64,000 nucleotides of DNA, taken from NCBI GenBank assembly GCA_963833505.1, contig CAWHYG010000006.1, positions 434,001 to 498,000 of the forward strand, written 5' to 3'. The notes under the pieces are model-generated. The model did no database searches. It was not told where the DNA came from and worked only from the letters and a program-made list of their open reading frames with translations. Of the stretch, positions 44,453 through 53,691 are shown piece by piece. The position numbers and the translations under genes were made by a program. Position 1 is the first letter of the stretch, and each line of letters opens with the position of its first letter. Source of the DNA: CAWHYG01 sp963833505. GTDB lineage: Bacteria > Eisenbacteria > RBG-16-71-46 > CAIMUX01.

Positions 44453-45763
44453 ATGGAGGCTGTTCAAGATCCGAGGCTCCGGAACCGGCCGGACCGCAGG
44501 ACCCTCATGGGGGCGCTGGCTGTCCTCGTGGCGGCGTCTCTCGCGATACTCCCGACGGCCGCCTCGGCCCAGGTCGCGCCCACGGAACAGACCCATCCGC
44601 TCCAGCCTTCCAACCAGGAGCTGCAGGAGCAGGGCCTGCCCTCAGGTCCGATGGGCACGCCGCTCGAGACGCCGGTCGATCCGGCCACCTACCGGCTGCT
44701 TCCGGGCGACCTGCTCAACCTGGGCCTGTGGGGAGAAGCGGCCAAGGGATACGCGCTGGCCGTGTCCCCGCAGGGAGAGCTGATGATCCCGAAGGTCGGC
44801 CCGATCCCGGTCGCTGGAAAGACCATCGCGGAAGCGGAGAAGGAGCTGACGGGACTCCTCGGAGCCCTTTATCCCCGAAGCCGGGTCTCTCTCCGCCTGA
44901 TCGCTCCGGGGAAGTTCCGGCTCTCCGTTTCCGGAATGGTGAACCACCCCGGCGTCTTCGAGATCACGCGGGTGGATCGTCTCTCGACCGCCCTGGAAAC
45001 CGCGGGCGGGATCTCCGGCGGTGGCAGCGTCCGGAGTGTCCGGATCCTCGACGGCGAGGGCAACCTGACGCGCGAGGTGGATCTGCTGCCGTGGCTGGTG
45101 GACGGCGACCCGAAGTTCAACCCTCTGATCGAGCCCGGGACCTCGATCGATGTGATGCAGCGCGGCCCCTCCGTCTACCTGCGCGGGCCGGTCAACGGGC
45201 GAAGCGGGATCGATCCGGGCGAGGTTCCGGTGCATAACCCCGGCGCACCGGAAGAGGAGCCGAGCCGGATCTTCGAGTGGCGTCCGGGGGACACGGTGGG
45301 CACCATGCTCGAAATGGCGGGCGGACTCTCGGAGCGCGCCGATGGAACCGGCCTGCTCATCCGGAACGGAGCGACCGTGCGAAAGCTCGATCTCCGGGCG
45401 GACTCGTCGCTGGCGGTTCCCGTCGTGCAGGAGGATCTGGTCGAGGTGATCGGGGCCAACCGATGGGTTTTCGTGGTCGGAGCGGTTCGCATACCGGGCC
45501 GGTATCCCTATCTTCCCGGCATGTCGGCCTGGGACTACGTGGCCATGGCCGGCGGCGCGACCGAGCTGGGGCGCAACTCCGACTGGACGCTCCAGAATCA
45601 GGGAGAGCGCCGGACTTCCGCCAAGCGGACCAGCGCCGTCTACCCCGGCTCCACGATTCGGGTGCCCGAGCGGCGGACCTATACCGTCACGACGCTGCTC
45701 ACGCCGCTGACGAGCGCCGTGGCCCTGGTGCTCTCGCTGGTCGCGCTGCGGCACGGGATCTAG
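44453..45763 (+). CDS. polysaccharide export outer-membrane protein (Wza/SLBB family)
   Basis: 436 residues. GGGGGGAAG precedes the ATG at 44453, and the signal peptide is LMGALAVLVAASLAILPTAASA. The polysaccharide-export domain starts at about 75 (YRLLPGDLLNLGLWGE, AVSPQGELMIPKVGPIPVAGKTIAEAE, YPRSRVSLRLI). SLBB domains follow (FRLSVSGMVNHPGVFEI, VFVVGAVRIPGRYPYLPGMSAWDYVAMAGG). A hydrophobic C-terminal helix (LTPLTSAVALVLSLVALRHGI) could cross the outer membrane as in Wza. It would form the export channel for the polysaccharide whose synthesis genes lie opposite. Its TAG shares a CTAG with the stop of the convergent glycosyltransferase. Confidence 0.88.
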   Translation: MEAVQDPRLRNRPDRRTLMGALAVLVAASLAILPTAASAQVAPTEQTHPLQPSNQELQEQGLPSGPMGTPLETPVDPATYRLLPGDLLNLGLWGEAAKGYALAVSPQGELMIPKVGPIPVAGKTIAEAEKELTGLLGALYPRSRVSLRLIAPGKFRLSVSGMVNHPGVFEITRVDRLSTALETAGGISGGGSVRSVRILDGEGNLTREVDLLPWLVDGDPKFNPLIEPGTSIDVMQRGPSVYLRGPVNGRSGIDPGEVPVHNPGAPEEEPSRIFEWRPGDTVGTMLEMAGGLSERADGTGLLIRNGATVRKLDLRADSSLAVPVVQEDLVEVIGANRWVFVVGAVRIPGRYPYLPGMSAWDYVAMAGGATELGRNSDWTLQNQGERRTSAKRTSAVYPGSTIRVPERRTYTVTTLLTPLTSAVALVLSLVALRHGI

Positions 45764-46956
45764 CGGACCGCCGCACCCAGGATCTTTGCAGCGAAGGCCT
45801 CCCAATCCGCGGCGGTCCGATCCCAGCTTCTGGAGGCGGCCAGACTTCGCCCCGGCCCCGAGCCCGCCGGCCACGGCCAGTCGGACAGGGACGCGCCCGA
45901 GCTCCGCCAGCGGGTTTCCCAGCGCGAGAAGGCGGCGGCCCAGGCTTCGGCGTCATCGACAGCGATGCGCTCCCCGGCGCAAGCAGTTTCGATCTCCTCC
46001 AGCTCCGGGAAGGAACTCACGAGCAAGGGCCGATCCGCGGCCAGAGCGAAACGGATCTTCAGCGGGTCGATCCCGACCTGCTCCCATTCGGCTCTCTCGC
46101 AGGGAGCGACCAGGACCTGCGCCGCCTGCGCGTGACGCGCGGCTTCGGCCTCTTCCATCGGACCCAGGAAGTCGACCATCGCTCCAAGGCCCAGCTCTTC
46201 GACTCGGCGGCGCCAGGCAGGCGCTTCCACTCCTCCGCCGATGATCCAGAGGCGGCGGGCCGGGTGCAGTCCTCTGCTCCAGGCCCGGAGCAGAGGCTCA
46301 AGCCCCTGGCGCGGCCTCAGGCTCCCGGTGAGCGCAGCGAGAAACACATCGTCCCGGACGCCGCGTTCGCGGCGGAGGCGCGCGAGATCCTCCGCAGGCG
46401 ACAGAGGGGGGATCCACGCCCCGTTCGGAATGGTCGCGGTCCGCTCCGGCGTGAGGTGGTGCTCCGCGATCTGGATGCGCCGCAGGCGCTCGGACACCAT
46501 CGCGACGCCGCCGGCTCTTCTGAGCAGGCTCCCTTCCACGGACCGGACCAGGTTCACACGCGAAGCCGAGCTGCCGGCCAGCCGCTCGAGCGCCGTGAGC
46601 GAGGCGTTCGACTCCAAGAGGAGCGGAACGCGAAAATGCGCCAGCAGGGGCGACAGCGTGAACAGCTCCTGCCGGACCACGAGAAGGTCGGGGCGAAACG
46701 CGCGGGATGCCGACACGATCTTCCGCGCGAACTGCGCTTCCGAAAGCAGGTGCCGGAGATGCGCCGGGCCTCGGCGCACCACCGGCTCCAGTCCGCCGGC
46801 GGGGCCTTGCCATCCGCCAGGGCGTGAGCCGGACGCGAGACAGAGAAGCCGGACCGGGTGTCCCCGCGCTTCCAGGGCCTCTGTCAATCTCCGAACGTGC
46901 ACGGCGTTTCCCAGCGCCTCGAGCGGATCAAGGGCGGCCAGGAAGAGGATTCTCAC
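45760..46956 (-). CDS. glycosyltransferase, GT4-like (GT-B fold)
   Basis: 398 residues from a GTG at 46956 that overlaps the preceding stop (GTGA) and starts VRILFLAALDPLEALGNAVHVRRLTEAL, the N-terminal Rossmann strand of GT-B enzymes. The C-terminal half has LTGSLRPRQGLEPLLRAW, LWIIGGGVEAPAWRRRVEELGL and VDFLGPMEEAEAARHAQAAQVLVAPC. The expected E-x7-E nucleotide-sugar site appears as EQVGIDPLKIRFALAADRPLLVS. It probably adds a sugar to the exported polysaccharide; donor and acceptor are unknown. Confidence 0.85.
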   Translation of the reverse strand: MRILFLAALDPLEALGNAVHVRRLTEALEARGHPVRLLCLASGSRPGGWQGPAGGLEPVVRRGPAHLRHLLSEAQFARKIVSASRAFRPDLLVVRQELFTLSPLLAHFRVPLLLESNASLTALERLAGSSASRVNLVRSVEGSLLRRAGGVAMVSERLRRIQIAEHHLTPERTATIPNGAWIPPLSPAEDLARLRRERGVRDDVFLAALTGSLRPRQGLEPLLRAWSRGLHPARRLWIIGGGVEAPAWRRRVEELGLGAMVDFLGPMEEAEAARHAQAAQVLVAPCERAEWEQVGIDPLKIRFALAADRPLLVSSFPELEEIETACAGERIAVDDAEAWAAAFSRWETRWRSSGASLSDWPWPAGSGPGRSLAASRSWDRTAADWEAFAAKILGAAVR

Positions 46957-48369
46957 CGAGGCGGCCGCTCCGGAGTCCAGGCCAGGAGGACACCCGCGAA
47001 GAGCCACACCGCGCAGTTCCTCACGATGTCACCCGCGACCTGCGCGTCCACAAAGAAGAAGAGGAGCATGGCGCCGGCGGTCCGGAAGAGGACGGCGTCC
47101 CGGGGATCCGCTCCCTCGGCCAGGTGGACGCGGCAACCCCGGATCCAGCGCCGGATGACCGCGATGAAGAAACCGAACAAGGCGATCAGCCCGATGACCC
47201 CGTTCTCGATCCCGATCTCGACCGGCAGGTTATGCGGGAAATAGCGATTGTCGCCGAGCGCGACCAGGGTGGGAAAGGCGCCGGTGCCGAGCCCGCGGAT
47301 CCCCGCGGCCAGCAGCGCGGCGCGTCCCACGCTCATCAGGTGCAGCCGGACGGCGTTCGAAACCTCCCGGCCGGCCAGCGGCGCCAGCACGCCGGAGGTG
47401 TCCTGGGGCAGCAAGAGAACGAGGAGAAGCCCGCAGACCGGCAGGAGAATCCCGAACAGCACCCGGAACACGCGCCCGCGATTCCCCGGCACCGTCATCA
47501 TCCAGAGCGCGAGGGCCGCGAGAAGGGCCACCAGCGGACCGCGCGACCCGGCCATGTAGAAAACCCAGAGCAGAAGCCCCAGCGCGGGCAGGGCGAGGGC
47601 GGCGCGCAGGCGTCCCGCGGAAACCAGCCCCACCAGCGCAAGAATCCCGAGGGCCATTCTGCTCGTCGAGCTGGATGGGATTGAGCCCGAGGGTGATGAG
47701 ACGATTCGCAATGGTGTAGAAGTCGGTGAAGTAGTTCCAGACGGCGGCGGCCGCCACGAGGATCTGGATCCAGAAGATCGCCTGCAGGAATCTGAGGCCC
47801 GTTTCCCTCACCTGCTCTGCATTCGCCGTCATGCGAAGCAGGATGGCGGCGCCGACCAGAAGCAGCAGGTTCTCTTCGAAGAAGTGCGAGGCCTTCCAGA
47901 AGCCGTAGATGGGGGCGGCCGTTCGCGTCGAGCCGGCCAGGAGAATCACGCCGAGCAGCGCGCTCCAGAGGATGACGGGGTCCCGTAGCGATCGGAGGGC
48001 GATCCGGGCCGGTTCCCCCGACGCATCGGGCCGTGTCTTCGAAGCAGGGAAGCTCCAGATCCCCTGCCAGAAGATGACGACCAGGGGGAAGATCACCAAA
48101 GCTCTCTCGATCAGGAAGCCGAAGATCGGGGCGCGGGTCCAGATGTAGAGCGGATCAAAGAGCGCCGACCCGACTCCCGCCAGCGCCAGCGCGAATCGCG
48201 GCCGTTTCAGGAAATAGAGCAGGAGCGCAACGCTCAGCGCAAGGAGGGCGATCATGTGGGCCCGCCGCAGCAGCGCGAGCAGGATCAGATCGCCCAGGAT
48301 GGCCGGGTACCAGAAGAGCCGCCATGCGGACCTTCCGGCGGGCGGGCTCCAGACTGTCTCGAGTCCCAC
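46953..48369 (-). pseudogene. O-antigen ligase/polymerase-like membrane protein, frameshifted
   Basis: Two overlapping frames form one gene. The N-terminal part (MGLETVWSPPAG... to LGLNPIQLDEQ) carries four or five membrane helices. The C-terminal part continues MALGILALVGLVSAGRL with more helices and the loop YMAGSRGPLVALLAALALW, the S-R-G motif of Wzy_C/O-antigen ligase proteins, then GLGTGAFPTLVALGDNRYFPHNLPVEIGIENG, the conserved periplasmic His loop. One extra base (plus strand 47657-47658, in an A pair on the coding strand) separates them; removing it gives 471 residues. Either a sequencing/assembly error or a recent mutation. It lies between the Wzz-like and glycosyltransferase genes in one unit. 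Confidence 0.82.
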
Positions 48370-48384
48370 GGCCGGATCCGCCGG

Positions 48385-49662
48385 CTACAGCCGATCCAGG
48401 ACCGCCTCGAGCTGGAGTTCGCGGGCGATCCGGCGGATCTTCTCGAACTGCTCGGGCGCCTCCTGCCGCAAACGGACCAGGACCTCGAGGCCCGTGGCCA
48501 CGCCGGCGCTGAGCAGGAAAGCGAGCAAGGTCGAGCACGAGACGATGAGCCACCGGATGGGAGTGGATTTCCGTGTGGCCGGCACGCCGACGTCGAGCAC
48601 TTGCACAGTGGGCGTATCGCGGCTCTCCTCGATCCGGTAGTTTTCGTACTCCTGCGTCAGAAGCTCATAGAGGTCTTCCTGCACCTTGACCTCGCGCGCG
48701 GCCTTGGCGTACGCGATGGACCGGGCCGGATACTGGTGCAGAGGAATCGGCTTGCCGGGCGCAACCTCGCCGGGGGATGGCGCATCGCCGGCTTTGCCCC
48801 CGCTCGCTGCCGGCTGGAAGGTTCCGTCGGACGCGCGCGCGCCGGCCGCGGACGCAGGGTTCGACGGGAAGCCGGCATCCAGCTCCACCATCTTCCGCCG
48901 GAGAGAAGCCACCTCCCGCGTCAGCTCGCGCCGATCCGGGTGCTCCGGACCGACCAGACCTTGCAGGACCGAGAGATCGACCTCCTTCATGGCGAGCTGG
49001 CTCTGGAGCTCGGCCGCGGCGTTGACCACCGCGGTCATCTGCTCCTCCGGAACGAGGATTCCGGTTCGCTCCTGGACCTTCTGGAGAGTGTCCTCGGCCA
49101 CGGTAAGATCCCGCCGGTTCTCGGCCAGCCGTTGCTCGATGAACTCCCGGGCCTGCCCCGCGGAAGTATGACGCTTCTCTCGGTTGACCTTGTCGAGCAG
49201 CTCGACGAAAGCGTTGGACATTTCGGCGGCGCGCTGGGCCGACCGGTCCTCGACCCGGATCGTGATGACTCCTTCTCCGCCGACGTTGACCTTCACGTTG
49301 TTTCGAAGCCTCTTGAGGGCCGAGTCCATGTCCTTGGCTTTGTAAACCGTGATGAGATCAAACCGGCGCACGATGTCGTCCCGGACGGCGCGGCTCTTCA
49401 GGACGGCGGAGTAGACGTCGGAAGGGGAAGACCAGACCGGCAGTCCCTTGCGGCCCGCGCCCAGCGCTGCAACCGAGACCAGGGAAGAGATCGTGTTCAG
49501 GCTGACCGAATCGTCCTCCGGCGGGAAGACCGAGGCGGTCGAGCGATACGTCCTGGGAAGGACGAAAGCGATCGCCACGGACGCGACCGCCACGACGATC
49601 GTGTTGACCAGGATCATCTTCTTCCAGCGCAGGAGCGCGAGAACTTGATCAAGACGGCGCAT
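48385..49662 (-). CDS. chain-length determinant (Wzz/GNVR) protein
   Basis: 425 residues of the polysaccharide co-polymerase family. N-terminal transmembrane segment (KKMILVNTIVVAVASVAIAFVLP), a Wzz domain (YRSTASVFPPEDDS), a long periplasmic coiled coil (about 170-260), a low-complexity Gly/Ala/Pro insertion (about 275-310), and a second membrane helix (STPIRWLIVSCSTLLAFLLSAGVATGL). The Pro-rich motif before it is weak and there is no cytoplasmic tyrosine kinase domain. It sets polymer length together with the Wza-like channel. First gene of the minus-strand polysaccharide unit. Confidence 0.88.
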   Translation of the reverse strand: MRRLDQVLALLRWKKMILVNTIVVAVASVAIAFVLPRTYRSTASVFPPEDDSVSLNTISSLVSVAALGAGRKGLPVWSSPSDVYSAVLKSRAVRDDIVRRFDLITVYKAKDMDSALKRLRNNVKVNVGGEGVITIRVEDRSAQRAAEMSNAFVELLDKVNREKRHTSAGQAREFIEQRLAENRRDLTVAEDTLQKVQERTGILVPEEQMTAVVNAAAELQSQLAMKEVDLSVLQGLVGPEHPDRRELTREVASLRRKMVELDAGFPSNPASAAGARASDGTFQPAASGGKAGDAPSPGEVAPGKPIPLHQYPARSIAYAKAAREVKVQEDLYELLTQEYENYRIEESRDTPTVQVLDVGVPATRKSTPIRWLIVSCSTLLAFLLSAGVATGLEVLVRLRQEAPEQFEKIRRIARELQLEAVLDRL

Positions 49663-49873
49663 GTGAGGGCAGTCTAGCAGGGGCTGGAGTCGGGGGAAAC
49701 AATCTTCCGCCCGTCGGGCCGGGCCAAGCGGGTCCTCTCCCCTGGCGGCAACCGCTCCGGCGGACTAGCATGACGGGGTTCGGGGCTGTTCTCCTGGCGC
49801 GACGGCGTCCGAAGGTCCGGCGTCGCCCGGAACGCCGGTCGCCGGGAGCGACTTCCGACCCCAAGGAGAACGC

Positions 49874-50911
49874 ATGAGAATCGGCTACGTCCAGTTCGCC
49901 CCGGTGATCGGGGATCTTGAGGCCAACCGCCGGGCGGTGGAGCGACTGGCAGAGAAGGCCGCGCGGATGACCGCCGTGTCCTCCGCCGCCTCGGCGATAC
50001 CCGGCGACGGGCCGGCGGTCGACTTCGGCGCGAACCGGACGTTTGGGCCGGACACAGGCCCGGCGCCGGGACCGCGCGGCGCGGGAGAGCCGCACATGGA
50101 CCGAGCGCCGGGACCGCGCGGCGCTGGAGTGCCCCGGAAGGGTGCCGACCTGCTCGTCTTCCCCGAGCTGTCGAGCTCCGGCTACCACTTCCGGAGCCGC
50201 GAGGAAGCCTGGGAGGCGTCGGAATCCGCCGAAAACGGCCCGTTCGTGCGGCTCCTCGCCGATCTGAGCGCCCGACACCGGATGTACCTGGTCGGCGGAT
50301 TCTGCGAACGGAGCGGCGAGCGCCTGTACAACAGCGCGGTCGTGGTCGGCCCGGCAGGGGTCGTCGGGCTGTACCGCAAAGCTCATCTCTTCCTGAATGA
50401 AAAGGACATCTTCGTTCCGGGCGACGTCGGCCTTCCGGTCTTCGATCTCGATCTGAGCCTGACCTCGCCCGTGCCCAATGGAACGACCTGCCGGATCGGG
50501 CTGCTCATCTGCTTCGACTGGCAGTTTCCGGAGGTGTGGCGCGTTCTGGCGCTCAAAGGAGCCGAGGTCATCTGCCATCCTTCGAACCTGGTTCTCCCGG
50601 CCCGCGCGCAGCGAGCCGTGCCGGTGCACGCCATGCTCAACCGGGTCTTCGTCATCCTTTCCAACCGGATCGGGGTCGAGCGGGGCCTCACCTTCACCGG
50701 CGGATCAGTGCTGGCGGATCCATCTGGCAACGTTCTGGCCGACAGCCCTCCCGGCGACGAGGACATCCGCCTCGCGGACGTCGATCTGGCCGAGGCGCGC
50801 GACAAGATGGTGACGGCCCGGAACGACCTGATCGCCGACCGCCGGCCGGAGTTGTACAGCGAAATCCTCCGGCAGCCAGAGGACGGAATCGGCCGGCGGA
50901 GAGGCAGGTGA
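49874..50911 (+). CDS. carbon-nitrogen hydrolase (nitrilase superfamily)
   Basis: 345 residues with the Glu-Lys-Cys triad visible: Glu in LLVFPELSSSGY, Lys in LYRKAHLF, Cys in LLICFDWQFPEV. It begins MRIGYVQFAPVIGDLEANRRAVERL. Between about 35 and 90 a low-complexity segment interrupts the first helix-strand unit; it includes a 14-residue doublet (APGPRGAGEPHMDR and APGPRGAGVPRKG) absent from relatives. The substrate is unknown; the shape fits omega-amidase or N-carbamoylputrescine amidase-like enzymes. AAGGAG precedes the ATG. The next gene starts immediately after the stop. Confidence 0.87.
   Translation: MRIGYVQFAPVIGDLEANRRAVERLAEKAARMTAVSSAASAIPGDGPAVDFGANRTFGPDTGPAPGPRGAGEPHMDRAPGPRGAGVPRKGADLLVFPELSSSGYHFRSREEAWEASESAENGPFVRLLADLSARHRMYLVGGFCERSGERLYNSAVVVGPAGVVGLYRKAHLFLNEKDIFVPGDVGLPVFDLDLSLTSPVPNGTTCRIGLLICFDWQFPEVWRVLALKGAEVICHPSNLVLPARAQRAVPVHAMLNRVFVILSNRIGVERGLTFTGGSVLADPSGNVLADSPPGDEDIRLADVDLAEARDKMVTARNDLIADRRPELYSEILRQPEDGIGRRRGR
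50063..50143 (+). repeat. in-frame 42-bp tandem repeat inside the nitrilase gene
   Basis: Two copies of GCGCCGGGACCGCGCGGCG(C/T) plus a GGAG-rich tail, starting at 50063 and 50105. They encode APGPRGAG twice. The layout (APG, an Arg, Gly, then Pro-x-Met-Asp) resembles the hypD insertion. Confidence 0.8.
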
Positions 50912-51676
50912 ATGATGGCCGGGGAGACGCTGAAGGATGTTCTGGACTTCGCCGTCGATCTCGCCTGGCGCGCCGGGCGGCTGACGCTGGCGGATTTCCA
51001 GACCGGGATCACGGCCGATCTCAAACCAGACCAGTCCCCGGTGACCGAGGCGGATCGCCGGGCGGAGCGCCTGTGCCGCGAGCGGATCACCGCCGCCTTT
51101 CCGGCGGACGGAATCCTGGGCGAGGAGTTCGGGCAGGAGCGGCCGGAGGCGCTGCGGAGGTGGATCCTCGATCCGATCGACGGGACGCGATCGTTCATCC
51201 GCGGCGTGCCTTTCTACGGCGTCCTGATCGCGCTGGAAGAGGCGGGCGAGCCCGTCGTCGGAGTGATTCACTTTCCGGCGCTCGAGGAGACCGTTGCCGC
51301 GGCGCGCGGGCTCGGCTGCTGGTGGAACGGGCGCCGGGCATTCGTCTCCGACGTCGATCGGATCTCCAGGGCGGCCATCCTCCTCACCGAACCCAGGGAC
51401 GCTTCCGCGGAGTTTCACGAGCTGGAGGCGGAGGCCGGCCTCGTCCGGACCTGGGGCGACTGCTACGGGCACGCTCTCGTCGCCACCGGCCGGGCCGAGG
51501 TGATGTGCGATTTCAAGGCGGCGATCTGGGATGCCGCGGCGCTTCAGGTCACGGTTGAGGAGGCGGGCGGCGTGTTCACCGATCTTCAGGGCCGCCGCAC
51601 GCACAGCGGCGGAAGCGCGCTTTCGACCAATGCCCGGCTGGCTGAAGAGGTGCGCCGCAGGATCTGCGTTTCTTGA
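50912..51676 (+). CDS. hisN: inositol-monophosphatase family protein, probable histidinol-phosphatase (HisN type)
   Basis: 254 residues. Metal/phosphate motifs: SPVTEADRRAERLCRE, GILGEEFGQE, LDPIDGTRSFIRGVPFYGVLIAL, and C-terminal AAIWDAAALQVTVEEAGGVFTDLQG. The DGT(K/R)SFI(R)G form with YG-x-LIAL is the version common in HisN-type histidinol-phosphatases, so a step in histidine synthesis is the best guess; inositol or sugar phosphates cannot be excluded. It starts at the ATG right after the nitrilase TGA (a second ATG follows at once), so the two genes are cotranscribed. Confidence 0.8.
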   Translation: MMAGETLKDVLDFAVDLAWRAGRLTLADFQTGITADLKPDQSPVTEADRRAERLCRERITAAFPADGILGEEFGQERPEALRRWILDPIDGTRSFIRGVPFYGVLIALEEAGEPVVGVIHFPALEETVAAARGLGCWWNGRRAFVSDVDRISRAAILLTEPRDASAEFHELEAEAGLVRTWGDCYGHALVATGRAEVMCDFKAAIWDAAALQVTVEEAGGVFTDLQGRRTHSGGSALSTNARLAEEVRRRICVS

Positions 51677-51891
51677 ACCGATTCGTCTCCGCTGATACCA
51701 CCCGCGGGGGTTCGCCTGGTGCTTGGTTCCGGAAGCTCCGGCTCTTCGGCCGGACCGGACCCGTCGCACTCCTGGCCCGGCAGGCGGCCCGGGGATATAC
51801 TGTCCGGTTCGCTCGCAGAGGAGGTCGCGTGAAACTCGGAAGGGTGTGGAAGGACCTGGCCATCCTGGCGGGTCGCGGAGGAGAGGCACAG

Positions 51892-52353
51892 ATGCTCAAG
51901 GTCGACGATCGCGCTCCGGACTTCACCGTCCGCAGCCATGAGGGAAACGACATCCGGCTCTCAGACTACCGGGGCCGCGTGGTCGTTCTCTGGTTCTATC
52001 CCAAAGCGGACACCCCCGGCTGAACCACCGAAGGGCGCGGGTTCCGCGCCTTGAAGGACGCCTTCGACACCGCCGGCGCCGTCATCCTGGGCGCCAGCTT
52101 CGATGATCAAGCCGCCAACGCCGCCTTCGCCCGCAAGTACGACCTGAACTTCCCGCTTCTCTGCGACACCGACCGGAAACTCGGAATGCTCTACGGAGCC
52201 TGCGACGCCCCGGACGCCGGCTTCGCGCGAAGGATCACCTACGTCATCAACGCGGAAGGAGTGATCCAGCGCGCCTATCCGAAGGTCGATCCGGCGGTTC
52301 ACGCGAAGCAGGTGCTGGAAGACATCGCGGCTCAAAGGGCGGCGGCGCCATAG
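51892..52353 (+). CDS. Bcp/AhpC-type peroxiredoxin, candidate selenoprotein (Sec44)
   Basis: Thiol-dependent peroxidase reducing H2O2 and organic peroxides. With one in-frame TGA (52021-52023) read as Sec it is 153 residues, normal for the Bcp group. GGAGGAGAGG precedes the ATG at 51892. APDFTVRSHEGNDIRLSDYRGRVVVLWFYPKADTPG comes just before the TGA and TTEGRGFRALKDAF just after; the family sequence is FYPKDDTPGCT-x-E. So the TGA sits exactly at the peroxidatic Cys. The resolving Cys five residues later in E. coli Bcp is Arg here, so it is a 1-Cys type or uses Cys elsewhere (LLCDTDRK, YGACDAP). Sec-containing peroxiredoxins are known, which supports recoding. Confidence 0.88.
52021..52052 (+). 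promoter_or_regulatory. SECIS-like recoding element, peroxiredoxin gene
   Basis: TGA at 52021-52023, 8 nt spacer, stem AGGGCGCGG (52032-52040), loop GTT (52041-52043), stem CCGCGCCTT (52044-52052). Nine pairs form, one G-U. The apical G lies 18 nt after the TGA, inside the range used by bacterial SelB-dependent elements. Confidence 0.7.
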
Positions 52354-52363
52354 CGCGGCCGGC

Positions 52364-53563
52364 CTACTCCGCCGCGAGCGCCCTGACCGGATCCAGACGC
52401 GCGGCCCTCCGCGCCGGCAGGATCCCGCTCAGGAGGCCCACGGCGAAGCTGACGGCAAGAGCCAGCAGCACGTAGAGGACGGGCGTGTGCACCGGCAAGG
52501 CCGGGATGGCCAGGTGCAGAACCTGCGCGAGGCCCATGCCGGCGACCAGTCCGGCCAGACCTCCGCCGGTCGAGAGGAGCGCCGCTTCGCTCAGGTAGAG
52601 GCTGAGGATCTGGCCCGGCGTGGCTCCGATGGCCTTGGCCAGCCCGATCTCGGCCGTCCGCTCGCTGACCGAGATCCACATCATGGTCAGGATGCCGATG
52701 GCGCCGACCAGAAGCGAGATGGCGCCGATGCCGGCCACGGCCAGGCTGATGATGCCGATGATCCGTCCGAGCGTGGCCAGCATGTCGTTCTGGGTCGTGA
52801 TGGTGAAGTCCTCATCGCCGTGCCGCGACAGCAGCGTCCTCTTGATCCGGGACACAAGCGAGTCGGAGGCCCCCGAGCTTCGGGTCAGGACGTCGATCTC
52901 GGCCAGGTCGTCGCGGTTGAAGAGCGGCATGGCCCGCGACACGGGCACGTAGGCTGCGTCATCGATGTCGAAGCCGAGGAACTGGCCCTTCGATTCCATC
53001 ACTCCGACGACGAGGAACCGCTCTCCCCCGATCCGCACGCGCTCGCCCAGGGCGTTCTCCTGGCCGAACAGCTCCCGCTTGAGCGTGGGCCCGAGCACCA
53101 CCAGAGGCGCGCCGTGCCGGATGTCCCCGCCCGGAAGAAACCGCCCGCTTCGCACGTGCATCCGCCAGACGTCCTCGGCCGGAGAGGTCACGCCGTAGAC
53201 GATCACATTCCGCGTCCTGGCTCCGTAGACCACAGGGGCCGATCCCATGACCACCGGCACCTGGTCGGCCACGCCGGGCAAATGCGAGATCGCATCGGTG
53301 TCCCCGAGGCTCAGCGGATGCACGGTGCCGCCGAAATTGCCGGGAATCCCGGTGGTCTGCGTCTTGCCCTCCGTGATCGTGACCACGTTGGTGCCGAACT
53401 GCGTGAACTCCGTCAGGATGTAGGTGCGCGTCCCCTCCCCGATCGAGGTGAGGAGGATCACCGAGGCGATGCCAATGGTGATGCCGAGCATGGTCAGGAG
53501 CGAGCGCTGGCGATGGCCGCGAATCGAGCGCCAGGCCTGCCGGGCGACGTCTTCCGCCATCAT
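52364..53563 (-). CDS. MacB-like ABC transporter permease
   Basis: 399 residues of the FtsX/MacB permease type: N-terminal helix (HRQRSLLTMLGITIGIASVILLTSIGEG), a large periplasmic MacB core domain (about 40-250), and three C-terminal helices (IIGIISLAVAGIGAISLLVGAIGILTMMWISVSERTAEIGLAKAIGA and two more) ending SGILPARRAARLDPVRALAAE. Last gene of the four-gene efflux unit and a diverged duplicate of the next permease; the two may form a heterodimer (inference). Confidence 0.9.
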   Translation of the reverse strand: MMAEDVARQAWRSIRGHRQRSLLTMLGITIGIASVILLTSIGEGTRTYILTEFTQFGTNVVTITEGKTQTTGIPGNFGGTVHPLSLGDTDAISHLPGVADQVPVVMGSAPVVYGARTRNVIVYGVTSPAEDVWRMHVRSGRFLPGGDIRHGAPLVVLGPTLKRELFGQENALGERVRIGGERFLVVGVMESKGQFLGFDIDDAAYVPVSRAMPLFNRDDLAEIDVLTRSSGASDSLVSRIKRTLLSRHGDEDFTITTQNDMLATLGRIIGIISLAVAGIGAISLLVGAIGILTMMWISVSERTAEIGLAKAIGATPGQILSLYLSEAALLSTGGGLAGLVAGMGLAQVLHLAIPALPVHTPVLYVLLALAVSFAVGLLSGILPARRAARLDPVRALAAE

Positions 53564-53691
53564 GGCTCAGGCCCTCACGTTCTGGGCGGCGGCACGCTGG
53601 CGAAATGCCGGCGCGTCCCGGTCACGGCCCATGTTCGCCCTCGCGGTGTCGTCTCGACGAGCCAGCGGCGCGCCCCGGCGCCAATCCGTCT

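Noticed and set aside
36879..52023. TGA recoded as Trp or Gly by a variant genetic code
   Set aside because: Many clear genes here end in TGA, including coupled ATGA/GTGA overlaps, and only three genes contain an internal TGA.
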